Part shown: positions 14,498 through 26,100 of the stretch, one piece after another
How the letters are laid out: each line of letters starts with the position of its first letter
Numbering within the stretch: position 1 is the stretch's first letter
Assembly: GCA_004154925.1 (NCBI GenBank)
Contig: QJNS01000294.1
Span: 23,669 to 87,668 of the forward strand
Direction: 5' to 3'
From: Monosporascus cannonballus
Taxonomy: Eukaryota; Ascomycota; Sordariomycetes; Xylariales
DNA length: 64,000 nucleotides
Translations under genes and position numbers: made by a program
Notes under the pieces: generated by a model
Told to the model about the DNA's origin: nothing
Seen by the model: only the letters and a program-made list of their open reading frames with translations
Database searches by the model: none

Positions 14498-16280
14498 TAT
14501 TATAATCTGTTATTTAAAAAACTAAAAAAACGATCGAGATAAAATATTAAATATTTTTACTGTTAGCAAAAAAATTACATAATATAAGTTAATCAAATAC
14601 GATCGGTTCGACCAAGTTCGACTTACGGTCGAATACGGTCGGTTCGACTACGATCGACGAATAATCGAATAAAAATTATTCGATTATTAAAATAAATTAA
14701 TATGTAATTATAATTTGTTTATAATTTAAATAATATTAACTTATAATAATTCGTTATTGCGAACGCGGTTAATATTGCGAAATATAATAAATTACTGTAT
14801 TTACTGTTTAGAGTCTTACAATATTTTTATTAATATACAGTAAGAGTGCAAAAGTCTCGATAAATTTCTACACGCTCTATAAAAACGCTTATTTCATTCA
14901 TTTTAACGCCAACACTCTTTATACTTTAGTCATAAGTAGATAGCCTAATTTGGGTCCAATTGCTTCGCGAAAAAAATGGTCACTTTATACAAGAACGAGA
15001 TAAAAGTTCGAAAAGAATTTAGGTGACGGTTTTACAAAAATCGCGAAAAAATACGGAATGTCCTTATTACCGTCTGGGGCGTCTGTGATCGTTATACGCG
15101 TCAAAATTTAACCCAATTTTCGTTACGTTCGGGTTGCTTATATAAATTTCGGCCGGTTTATAAAAAGTATTTATTGCGATTAATTAATTTTAATTTTTTT
15201 AAATTTATTAATAAATTTAACGAATCATATTATTTATATATTTTATATATATTTTAACGTAAAAGTTTTGCTAGAAAGAGATAATAAATTTATATATATT
15301 TTAACGTTTATTTTTAATTTCGGAATATACGAAATAAAAGTTTTTTTGAACTTTAAAATATCGCAATAAACCTTTCGAATAATACCGAAGACTTTTATTT
15401 AACGACGGAATAAATATAAACCGTAATTACGGTAAACGAGCGTAATAGGTTTTCCGTCGAAAAGGTTTTTAATATGTTATTTTTTATTTAAATTACTACG
15501 CTAATTAATAACCGTTTTCTTTCAAACAAAAAATCCCGTTTATTACTCGAATATATACAGCTCCGATATAAAAAAACTGGCCAAACGTAAATGTTTTAGG
15601 ATAGTATCCGGTATGGAAAACGGAGCTTTTTAATAGTTTTTAATAAAGATCCCGAAACCGCTCGGAACGGAATAATCGACCGCGTTTATCGTAATTACTT
15701 TAACAAATACCTCTCCGAATACCTTGATAACGACTTTATCTTTATATAAGATAACGTTCTTGTTTATGTCGTTCGAATCGTAAAGGAATAACTTTAAAGG
15801 CAGACCGTCAAAATGCTAAAATAATCTTTATATTTTCCCGATTTTAACTTTATCGAAAACGTATAAAAGCTGCTAAAAGAACGTATTTAAAAAAAGAAAC
15901 CGAAACTTAAGTTATTCGGTAATACGTAAGAAGCCCTAGATTTATTTATTGTTATTGTAATTACTATATAAGAGGAATTCGTAAAAGCTATGCTAAATAA
16001 TCTAATAAATAATATATTAAGAAAGATCGAAGCTATAATTGTAATTCAGAGCTGGTATACGAAATATTAAAATAGCTTACCGTATGCGCAATTTATTTAT
16101 TTATAAGCGATTAAAATCGTTAGCAATTTTATTAAGAATTGGTGGAAAAACGTATAAGTGAAGTTGTGAAGATAGTGGTTGGAAATATGGGGTGTGGAGA
16201 CTAAACCTAGACTTTTGCACCCCGACTGTAAACCCGTACGACTTAGGTTTAATAATTGGTTAAACCGCCTAGCCGCCACA
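14498..16280 (+). repeat. Solo LTR split by a mariner insertion
   Basis: The left part (14498-14837) follows the LTR at 1391-1786 closely. The right part (16229-16280) supplies its missing end, the intact ggtttaataattggttaaaccgcctagccgccaca box. Joined, they make a normal LTR of about 390 bp. No gypsy internal region adjoins it, so it is a solo LTR. Its last base marks the end of the AT-rich block. Confidence 0.82.
14838..16228 (+). mobile_element. Tc1/mariner element, 1391 bp, broken transposase
   Basis: The ends form terminal inverted repeats: CAGTAAGAGTGCAAAAGTCT at the left and, on the other strand, CAGTCGGGGTGCAAAAGTCT at the right. It is flanked by the TA duplication that defines this superfamily (14836-14837 and 16229-16230). 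On the plus strand the transposase catalytic end is readable: an Asp codon at 15750 followed by NV-VYVV, and the PDFNFIENV block at about 15837-15867 with Glu at 15855. The spacing is exactly 34 residues in one frame, so it is DD34E as in Tc1. Stops interrupt the frame, so the transposase is dead. It is less AT-rich than the LTR it entered. Confidence 0.9.
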
Positions 16281-17467
16281 TTATGTCAGTAACAAATTTA
16301 CCATATCTTCAATATATTGAAGCTGGATACAAAAGATTTACCTCGCGCTCTGCATGTGCGAATTGCTCCACGTCCGGCCGAAGGTAGTGCGCCTGGAAAA
16401 CCTGGGCCGGCAGCAGTACCCCATGCGCTCGTAGCGCAAGTCCGCCGGCGCCCACCCGTCGTGGCCCCTAGTCCATGGATTGTCCATCGGTATTCCTTGC
16501 ATCCCTATTCAAAATCTTCGCATTCCACGACGCCGGCAGTCCGTCCTCTACACTGCAACCCAATTCTTCCGTCGTCTTTACGATGGGGTCTCGAAGCGAT
16601 ATACTGCCAAATATATAAGTATATATTGACCCCGTTCGGACCTGCCCAAAATGATGAGCGGGGAACCGAATACAAAGGTCCCCCTGAGGGTCACCCAGAA
16701 TCTCCTGATCTCGAATAGCAGGATCATTTGTTCATGATATGGTCCTCTGGCGGGTTATCGTAGTCAGAGGCCTTGCCATTGGGCTAAAGGACCGGAGCAG
16801 CGTCTTAGGCTTCCGAGCTGTATTTTAGGAGGCTTTCAAGTTGAACTCTAGGCCCGTAAGCTAACCCACATCTAGAGACAAGTCGATACATTATAGTTAT
16901 TAAGTCAACTCGCTTGGATAGGAACTTTCCGGGAAGTATCATCGGTTCCTTTACAACTACTAGTAAAAGTGGTCAATGCCGCGCTTAGTCGTGGGATGAC
17001 TGGAAATCATCTTTTATTATAGCCTCCATATTCATTACTGTAGAGCTCTAGTTCGACTAAGTTGCAAACAGACTACTATACAAACCAAATGAACCTGGAA
17101 TCGTCATTCGTCATCAGAACGGGCATGGATGAGGAGTCACTAGTCACGATAGGGGTCCGGTTAGCCTCTTTAACGTTTCAGGTCATTAAGAGCCGCATTC
17201 AGCAAGGTACTATCATTGCCAATCCAGCGTATTCTGGGTGCATGCAGTTAAGGGGAACAATATGTGTGGCACCATGCACACAGCTGACCTCTCTATAAAC
17301 AAGTTAAAGTTCCCACACAGAACGAAAACAGGGGTCGACATCCCCGCACCCCTTCCCCTATGCCTAATCAAGAAGGTGATTTTAGCCTTGCTAGAAATAG
17401 CAGTTGCCTACAAGAACAGTTGGCTACACAACACAGAATTAGGAGAGAAGGGCAATCACAACACAGC
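16281..17467. other. Intergenic DNA beside the transposon block
   Basis: Base composition is ordinary here from the first base after the LTR. Frames of 60-130 codons occur but have no recognisable domain and no splice logic. I see no RNA gene. This is the 3' flank of the dynamin gene. Confidence 0.6.
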
Positions 17468-20400
17468 CTAGGCCATGCCATCCTCATGTTCCTCCGCGAC
17501 GGCGCCGTCCCTATCTGGGACGGGGTTCTGAGGCAAGTCCCTGACCCGAGAGCTGCCCCCGAGCGACTCCTCCAGCTCCGAGATGGATGTAAGCGCCTTG
17601 GTGAGCTTCTTGATCTCGACCTTGAGCTGGTTGCGCTCCTTGGCGGTATTTTCGTCTTCCTCCAACAGTCTAGCAAAAGCGCTTCGGTCTGCTCAACGTA
17701 GTCACGTCAGTCGTCAGTCCGGGATACATGGGGGCGTTCATGGTCTTATTCAATCGCCTACCTGCAGTGCCTTCGATCCCGAGCTTCTGCTCCAGGAGGA
17801 GGTTGATCTGCCGCTCCTTGATGGCGCGAAACAGGCTGCCGTTGATCGACAGGGTGGCGCTCTCCGCGAACCGGTGCGCGGCCGTCTTGTAGTAACCTCG
17901 CACGAACGCGGCTACCTGGACTTCGTTCCTGAACTGATCCTCGCCGAGCTGGGGTAGGACGTTGGTCATGACGCGCCGCTCCTCCTTGGCCTCCTCGTCA
18001 GATAGCTCACGGGGGTCGTTGCGAATCGGAATCGACAGGCGCTGCGCCGCGTCCAGGCGGTACAGGGCCCGCATCCTCGTCAAGTGGTCCAGCTCTTCCT
18101 GCTCGTGTAGGCTCGAGTAGGTCTCGTTCAGGGTGAACAGCGAGTAGGTCTCGAGGTTGTAGAGACCACGAAGCAGCCCTTCCTGGGATATCCCTTCCAA
18201 GACCAGGAACTCCTCCATGTGCGCCAGCGTCTCCTTGAAGATCAGCCGTCTCTGGAGATTCTCGAGAGACTCCCAGAGAGCGCTTTCAATTGCTTTGCCC
18301 AGAAGCGTCATTGTTTTCTCTAGGTAGAATACCATGGGGCCCTCCCATCTCCGAATGGCGTCGAGAGCCAGGCTCTCGTAGACTTCGATCGGCACGATTG
18401 ATCGAACGCCTGGGCGGGTCCTATCCTCGATCTTCCGTCGGATATCGGGTAGACTGATCAGAACGGGGTTGTCGAGGAACTTTTGGAAGGGAGAGGCCGC
18501 CTTTTCGGAAGCTGGGCCATGGCTGACCGGTGGCCCACGGATGGGATTAGAGAAGGGCCTACCCTCCTGAGTCCTCAAGGGGCTTTCCTGGTCTTTCTTC
18601 GTTCTCCTATTTGCACGGATTGGGGACTCGGTAAGTAGCGAGTGCTTCCTCACTGAAGAAACCACCTCGATGTCTGAATCTTCTGTAACTTCGGTTAGCC
18701 GGATATCGGATCGGTCCTTGACGATGCAAGAGGGCTTCATGTCGAGGATGCACTCGTAAAACTGTTGCGACAGCTTCTTCCACTCCGAGTTGAGGGCGCT
18801 GCTTTCCATTGCCTGCTTCACCTGCAGCCAGAGATTATTCAAGCTCCTCCGCACCTCAAACTCGATATTCAGAGGAAGCTCGGGTAGTTCGAGGAGTCGG
18901 CCTTCAAGCGCCTCTCCGCGGATCTCGACCTGGTGCTTGATGTTCGGAAGGCTCTCCGAGAAGGCATCCCCCAGCTTTTCCGAGACGAAGGCTTTCAGGA
19001 TCTCGATGCCAGTACGATTCGAATACTCGCGAAACTCAACCGGCCACCGACCAGTCTCGTCGCTGAAGAACTGCTTCTCGACTGAATTGGCAACTTCCAG
19101 GTGGTCGTTCTGTTTGCGCGAAGTGACGAAGTAACCGTGGCCGACGGTGTGCTTCTGCCCCTGCAGCATGAGAAGCCACTGGGATATGTTTCCAGAATCA
19201 GCTGGTAAGAGATCGGCTTTCGTTATGACACCGACTGTACGGTCTCGAGCCTTTGATTCGCGGATGATGCCGTACGAAAGCGAAAGTTCGGGGTCGGCAT
19301 TCATCGGTACCGCCCATAGGATGATGGCTCGAGAGTGACTGATGTACTGTTTGCTAAGGTTTCGAACAACTTCCACAAGGTACTCATCTTTCTCCTGGCC
19401 AGGGGTGTTGAAGATACCCGGAAGGTCATAAAAGCTGAGATCAGGCCTGCAATACGTTAGTGATTCGTGTCTAAGCGAGGAACCTTCCGTTCGAAACTTG
19501 TGTGTTCCAAGGTGGCAGGTAGTTGACTGGTAGGTCAAAAAAGGCAACTTTACGCACTGGAAACACGTTAGCGTTGGATATAGAAACCAGGAGATTCCAT
19601 CGAAAGGGAACCCGCAGTTCTTCGACGTGTTGCCGAGCTGTAAGGTCCTCACTAAGGTCTTATACATACCATGTTCGGTCCTTTGATCTCGAGCGAGACG
19701 ATATTAGGCGAAAATTGCGCCTCTGTTTGTTCTGCTGCCTCGGCGAGCGTCTTCTCTTTGGCATAGATTCCTTCCTTCGGCACGAAGAGCTCGGGCCGGC
19801 GCCCGGGGTTAAGGGCGGCGATCTGCGCCCAGCGAAGAACATCCTCGATCTCCGACTTCTCGTAGATGGTCTTGAAGGGAGTCACGACCCGCTGTTGCCG
19901 CGCCCAGGGAGGGAACGGGTTCTGAGTGGTCACGTCCTGCTTCGTGATAATCCGGTCGCTGGAGGGCAGCGAATATTCATAATCCTGCTGAAGCCACACG
20001 GTGCACGACCAGCGCGGCTCGGAGCTCCGCGATAGACGGATGTGGATCGGGCAGCGGGTGCACACGCCTCCGCTGGCGGGAAGGCTTATCTCGGCTATGC
20101 CGGACATCAGGCTCGATTTCCCGGCCGACTGGTCGCCCACCAGCACCAGCTCCGGAAGTTCGACAACGTTGGAGACATCCAGTTGCTGGAGATCCGCGAG
20201 AGTGTCGTTGTAGGCTTTCAACTTCAGCCCGATCTCGCTGAACGAGCTATGGACAAAAGTCCTGCTCTCCTGGGTGGCTGATGGGGCTGTCATGGTTCCC
20301 TGCTGGTTGTCGCTGTCGCTGCGCTTCAGTTTCTTGTTGACTACGGGGCCTGACACTCTATCGGCTAAATGGGTCGTTAGTTTAGGTGATAGTGGAGGAA

Positions 20401-20543
20401 GGATGTAATTAGGACTGACCACCGGCGCCATGAGAAGGCCGATTAGTACCGGAAGGAGCGGCCACGGGTGAAGGCTGGAAACCTGCCGGCGGCGATAGCG
20501 AGCGTTCCATCGTGCTGCTATCACGCGTGCGCTTCCGTGACAT
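17468..20543 (-). CDS. Mx-like dynamin-family GTPase
   Basis: This is a large GTPase of the dynamin superfamily, the kind that assembles on membranes and couples GTP hydrolysis to remodelling; the fungal Mx-like branch has poorly known roles. The model is complement(17468..17688, 17762..19446, 19498..19556, 19670..20364, 20420..20543), 927 aa. The G1 loop GDQSAGKSS (about 118-126), G3 DLPG (about 300-303) and G4 TKAD (about 368-371) are intact. A middle domain and a GTPase effector domain follow (C-terminal exon with EEDENTAKERNQLKVEIKKL). The N-terminus is low-complexity with a basic KKLKR. The start was chosen because the 55-nt first intron (CTAACG branch, TTTAG acceptor) joins an upstream exon in frame. 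The 59-nt exon 19498-19556 inserts about 20 unconserved residues between GPNM and PDLSFYDLPG; relatives run straight through here, so that junction is doubtful. Confidence 0.9.
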
Positions 20544-22159
20544 GCTTACTGGCGGTTAGTACTCTCATATAACCTAATCATGTAGGATATGCCTTCCCAA
20601 CCCCTCGACCACGCTCTGGAGAACATACCTTGAGAAATACTTGAGCTTAATGATTTATTTGTATGTGTGGCAGAAGCAGAGAAACCAAAAGTTGGACAAA
20701 CGCTGAAGCCTAGTTGGTGTCAGCAGTAAGGCATGGAACTGACGAGGTTTAAGGCATCAGATTACAGTAATGATAAATCCCGGGGAAGGTATACTCAAGG
20801 TTCAGCAGCCAACATGACCTAATGATGAATCTTGGATGAACCTACAGGCTGTAAGAAAGATGTCCCCTCGTGTAGGGTTCTTTCCTCCCGGAGACGATGC
20901 GATTGATGCTAGTTGCGTGTTGCCCGCAAATACTACCTGCTAAAGTGCACCGGCATGTCGGCCTGGCAAACAATAACTGCGAAGCGGGTAACTGCGCTTA
21001 GGGTAAAGCAATAACGCATCTCTAATATTAATGGCAATGTTTCCAGGACAATGAACAATTTACTAAGGATGGCACGATATCCCAACTTTACAAGTGAATA
21101 TTATCCATTTATCTGCTCTACGTTGATATTGAAGCAGGACTTCAGGCGAAATCTACTTAATGCAGCAATAGCCAAGGAAGAAAGAGTATCCAAGAAAACA
21201 CTTCATCATCTCCGTAACGACCGTATGCTGCCCTAAGGCAAATCTGTCTCACATATCTTCACTGAGGAAGAGACAGTTGCGGCCCCGTGAAAGTCGTTTG
21301 TCTGTTCCATTGTTTTAGCCCAAGTGGATAGGAGAAAAGGAGTAAAGGTTCAAGTCATACAAATACACCTGTCTCTCACCGTGTTCTTTCATGGCGAGCC
21401 TTCCCATTGAACATTATGAGAAGCCTACAGAGGGAAGAGAAGCCTGCATCAAATGCTTGAGCAGGCATACCATGTTATACCCTTTGTCATGCATCAACCT
21501 CTCAATACAGCACGCGTAATCTATCATTGAGTCTCCTTCCAAACGAAGTCATCATCCATCTGTTATAACATCCTTTTACAGCCTTATCCGCAGTTAAGGA
21601 AAATACAGTTACGACTGTGCAGTCCCGTGACGCAAAGCGGTGCGAGACGTGACTTATAAGATTCTAGTCAGGCCATTAATCCCCGAATCAGTGGCTTCCT
21701 CGACGCGGCTCTTGAACGCGTCCAAGCTTTTCTTTCTTCGCCAATCGTTCGAATCCTTACATTATGTGATGGAGTTGAGCTGCAATATGCATGAGGCTTC
21801 GTTTATTAAAATGCCTAGGAGTTTTCGGCCTTTCAATGGTGCTTCGGATTTCGGCGGTCCGAGAGTCAATGTCGGGAGTACCGGATGAGCACTAGTACCA
21901 GGTAATATCTAATATTCGGATATACGCTAACCGTTTTTCGTGCCGAGTCTCGCCCCCAGCTTGGGTCCACCTTTTCCATTACCCGCTACTCAGGACCCAC
22001 CTTCAAAAACCCACTCAGCCATCTTCCAGACCCGGGCTGCACGTATTAGTACCAGCGCACAGGCCTCCAGCCATCAACCCCAGAGCACAGAGCTCCTTTT
22101 CTCCGGTTACCAGGGGTAGTCTTGTCTTTCTCCGAGCACGGACGATGTAAACATAATAA
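20544..22159. promoter_or_regulatory. Divergent intergenic region (dynamin / RMP1)
   Basis: This 1.6-kb gap must hold the promoters of the dynamin gene (leftward) and of the RMP1 gene (rightward). I see no conserved gene or RNA. A 23-bp word at 21138-21160 matches the inside of the MITE at 715-737 in 20 of 23 positions. Confidence 0.5.
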
Positions 22160-23205
22160 ATGGCCACGCTCAAGACAGCCGCCGCCCCTAGCACCGGCGA
22201 CGCCGGCGGCGGCAACAGCACGGGCAACGGCACCTCCGGCGGCCCCGGCGACGATGCGAACAGATACCTGAGCGCGCTCGACGAGCTGCTCCCGCTGCAG
22301 CCGGTCCTCGCGGGCTTCAACCACCGCAACAGGAACCAGCACCGCGGGGCGCGGTGGTGGGGCGCGTTCGGCATGCTGCGGCGGCATGTGGGCAAGCTGG
22401 CGGACGAGCTCGACGTCGCGGCCGCTCGGTTCGCCAGGATGCTCCCGTCCTCCTCCGGCGCCAACGCCAAAGCCGGAACTAGCAACAGCAGCAGCAATAA
22501 GAAGAAGCGTAAGCGCGACGGCGAGACTGCCGGCGTTACTACCACCCCCCCCTTCGCGAGGGCCGACGAGCGCGCGAAGTGGCTGCGGGACGCGCTTGTG
22601 CCGAAGTGCTACCTGTACGTATTCATTCATCTCATTCGATCCGACCTCTTATCACCAGACTAACGTCGGAACGAACGCCCCGCAGCGCCTTCTCGCAGCT
22701 CGCGGCCGACAACCAGTTCGCGACCCTCGGCGTCGTACTTCTGGGCGTCCTGGCGCAGGTCCATGCGGCCTGCACGCGGCTCGTCGGGGAAGCGGCCGAG
22801 CCGGCATTGGCACCGCTGGCAGAAGCCGTGTCTGCATCATCGTTCGGCACTCCCACGACAGCCCTGGGGCCGTCTGCCGTCATTAGCCGCAGCAATCCCG
22901 GGCTGGCGACGGTGGCGGGCAAAGAGCCGGGAGGGACCGTGGTGTCGCGGGCGGAGGTCGCGAGGGTGGAGAAGCGGCGCAGGAAACAGCAGCAGGAGGA
23001 GGGATCAGCATCGCAACCTCCTCGTCCGAGCCGGCCGTCGGAGGACACGGCTGGGTCTACGCCGATAGTGGTGATGACGAGGGAGGGAAAGGAGAGGGCA
23101 AGAGACGCGGAGGAGCGGCCAAGGCTGCCGGCGCAGAAGAAGGCGACGAAGAAGAAGACTAAGAAGGGGGACGAGTTCGATAACCTCTTCAAGTCCCTCT
23201 TCTAA
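22160..23205 (+). CDS. RMP1: RNase MRP protein subunit Rmp1
   Basis: The product is predicted to be the MRP-specific protein of RNase MRP, the ribonucleoprotein that processes pre-rRNA and some mRNAs in the nucleolus. The model is join(22160..22614, 22686..23205), 324 aa; the 71-nt intron has GTACGT, a CTAACG branch and a GCAG acceptor. The diagnostic block HRNRNQHR followed by WW and a leucine-rich helix lies at about 55-80. It continues across the splice into a hydrophobic helical region (FATLGVVLLGVLAQV). A glycine/asparagine-rich start, a KKKRKR basic patch and a lysine-rich tail ending GDEFDNLFKSLF surround it; such basic tails are common in nucleolar RNA-binding proteins. The family assignment rests on the HRN-NQHR motif. 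Confidence 0.85.
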
Positions 23206-24051
23206 GACCGTTGTTTCCGCAGGGGGGGTTTACCGCTGTGTAGTACAAGATATACTGGCTAGAAGACAAGATAGGGTAGCAGTCGCTCCTGGACACTATC
23301 TATGGAAGGGATATTCGCGGATGCCATTTTTGAGACTATGAGGCGGACAATCATATGCGACTGATTGACACAATACCTGCAAGGACCCAATTACGGCTTA
23401 CAACTGGTTAGAAACGGGCGTCACAGCTGTCTCTCTCAGGTACCTGGCTCCAAACGGAGCTTTTCTTTCCAGCTCAGACGAGATTATCTATCGACGTAGA
23501 GCACTCTTCCAGACACCTGACTATACTGCCCGATATATTGAATACATTTATGCTACGTAAGTGCGAAGAGTCTTGTGAGCGCATCCAAGGGCAGTACTAC
23601 GACATCCACCCACTCTCAGACTCAACGAACAAAAAGCTATCACAGCCAAGCCTGATAAACATCCCGCCCGATCAAAAGGGCTCAGGCCCCAAGCCAGCAT
23701 AACTCCAGCTGTAACTTTTTCGGTTTATTTTTCTGCAAACCTCCAATACTACGTAATAGTTCTCGTACAGGCTTTCCTTAAAATAAAAAGAACAGGGGGC
23801 GAATACGCCCGTTCACCTCGCACTTCCAAAACGCCGTCTTCTCTGGGCATTCGAATGGTACCTAGTCCGTGCTAGCTTCCACCTCTCGTGAGCCCCATTA
23901 AGCGCAATCGCTGTTTGTTGCGCAAGAGGAAGCTCCGACTGGGAAAACTTCGGTCTCGACGAAGTGTACGAACAGGGGCGTTCCAGGACGTAATCAAGAT
24001 CAGCGTCACGCGTTACGGAGGTTCGGCCCTGGTCGGATCTGGACCCGTCCA
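23206..24051. other. Convergent 3' intergenic region (RMP1 / TUP1)
   Basis: Both flanking genes end here, so the 846 bp should hold their 3' untranslated regions and polyadenylation sites. I see no gene, RNA or clear repeat. Confidence 0.5.
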
Positions 24052-26100
24052 TTAAGAACACGGTCTGTACGACCAAATACGAGCCCTCATGTCGCCAGAA
24101 CCAGTTGCGAAGTATGTGCCGCTGGGACTAGGCGCTACGGAAATAACGGAATTCTTATGGCCCTGCAACATGAGCTGAGTGTAACCAGTCCTCGGATCCC
24201 AGAATTGCACGCCACGGTCCTTGGAACCGGACATGACCCAGTTAGCGTCCGGGGTAAGGGCAACGGAAAGAACGAAATCCTACCACCGGTTAGCAAAATT
24301 CGACGAGGCGAAGCAGTTAAGAGATCGTAATCGAAGACGTACCCTGTGTCCCTCGAAAGTCTTAACGCATCTGCCCGCCTTAGGGCCAGAGTTCGGCATC
24401 CCTCTTGGGGACGCTAGCTCCCACATCTTGATAGTCTTGTCCAAGCTGCCACTGACAAGGTCCTTCCCGTTGGGAGAGAAAGCAACCGAGTAGACACTGT
24501 CCTTGTGGCCGTCTGGCCCCTCTAGGCGCTCTAGGAGATATCCTTGGTGGATATCCCAGACACGGACGCTCTTATCGAGCGAGCCGGCAGCGACATACTT
24601 GGTATCTGGAGAGATAGCCACAGTAGTAACTCCGTCCTCAATGCTCAGAGTCATGAGCGGCTGGCCACTCTCAATGTCCCACAAACGGACAGTCCGATCA
24701 CCACTTCCAGAGGCAATAGTACGACCATCCCGAGCGAAGTCTAGCGAGTAAATGTCTTGCTCGTGGCCGGCGAAAGTGTTCCTGATTGTTCGTGTTTGAA
24801 TATCCCAGACCTAACATACGTCAGTCGAGAGGAAGGGTCATCTAACAAGGGTAGTACTTACGCGGATAAGCCTGTCTTCGGCGCCCGTCGCTAGATACTT
24901 GCCATCCGGACTGAAGCATACGCTGCGGATGTACAGATCACCGGTCACGTCGACGTTCTCATCCTGCAGCACGCAGACCTTCTCTCCGCTGGTCACGTCG
25001 TAGATCTGAGCAGAGCGGTTGCAGCCGGTCGCGACATACTTGCCGTCGGCGCTGAACCTCACACAGCAGACAACACTTTCGTGAACGAGTGTGTGGACCA
25101 GGTCGACGTCAAGCATGCGCGGGACAGCTTGGTTGAAGATAACGAACCAATCATCCCTTATCTTCCTGACATGGGCGGGAAGGCGTTCGACGTCCAGATC
25201 GCCAAGCGCATTATTGGCTAAAGGGCCGGGATTCGGTTGCATAGCTCTGTGGTCAGGAGTTGGGTGGTTGGCGACCTGGGGAGATGCGCCGGGACCGCCG
25301 TACGGCATCGGGGTATTGATCTGAGGAGTGGCGGGACCGCCGGCAGGAGGCCTGCCGACACCGCGCTTGTTCGGACCAGGGCTGGCAGTGCTGGACGGGG
25401 GCTGGCCTGGGAACCCATTAGGAGCGGGTCCCTGCTGGTAGGGCTGTTGGAAGGGAGGCTGCTGCTGGGACGGCGGCGGCGGCGGCGGCGGCGGGCCTCC
25501 TGGCATGCCCGGAGCCGGCTGCGGCATCTGGTGCTGCGGCCCCGGCGGTTGCTGATCCTGGGGAGGCGGCTGGGGCGGCAGCCCACCACCTTGACCACCC
25601 TGGCCGGTCATAATTCCGCTAAAAAGATTGTTACCCAGACCGAGGGCAGGGGGTGGAGGGCCGGATGAGGGACCGCCGTGCTGAGGGGGGCCGGGAAGGC
25701 CTGGCTGTGGAGCACCGCTACGGCTTTGCTCAAGCTGGCGGCGTAGTATGACTATCTCCTCGTCGTACCTGTGTGGTCCGGTTAGCGCCATGCGATTAAG
25801 GAGAGAGCATCGTAGGTCTAGGAACGCTTACTTCTGCTTCATATTCAGATGCTGCTGCTCCAGTTGGTAGACCTTCTCCCTGATGAGTTGGGCCTCCTGC
25901 ACCTGTTGCTGGACTGGAAAGGTGTCAGCAGGGCCGAATTCGCTAGAAACCATGAGTCGAGGCAGCCACTCACTTTGCTGCTCATAACTCTCATTCACTC
26001 GGACCTGATTATCAAATTCGGACCGAATTTGGTCGAGAAGCTCATTGAGACGCGGCGGCGCATTCTGCGGCATGCCGCGATGTCCTGGGTACATGGACAT
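24052..26100 (-). CDS. rco-1: Transcriptional corepressor Tup1 / RCO-1
   Basis: This is the fungal global corepressor that, with Ssn6/Cyc8, is recruited by DNA-binding repressors and acts on chromatin in the nucleus. The model is complement(24052..24279, 24343..24810, 24862..25768, 25832..25913, 25974..26100), 603 aa, with four introns of 51-63 nt. The N-terminal tetramerisation helix ([16 protein letters not shown], then [18 protein letters not shown]) spans roughly residues 15-85. A long Pro/Gln/Gly-rich linker follows (about 90-250). The DDWFVIFNQ box precedes a seven-bladed WD40 propeller (about 300-600) with repeats such as [17 protein letters not shown] and ARIWSYRP at the very end. Length and order fit the family. 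The start [10 protein letters not shown] is typical of filamentous fungi. Confidence 0.97.

Larger units (their letters stand above)
1..16280. repeat. AT-rich, RIP-mutated transposon nest
   Basis: This block is strikingly AT-rich, has no usable long reading frame, and is full of TpA while CpA and TpG words are scarce and CpG words such as acga and tacgt persist. That is the signature expected of repeat-induced point mutation (C to T, mainly at CpA). Recognisable remains are LTRs, gypsy-type pol domains and a mariner transposase, all with many in-frame stops. The composition switches to ordinary GC at 16281, exactly at the end of an LTR. No gene is supported inside it; the few 60-80-codon frames are chance frames or transposon debris. 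Confidence 0.93.
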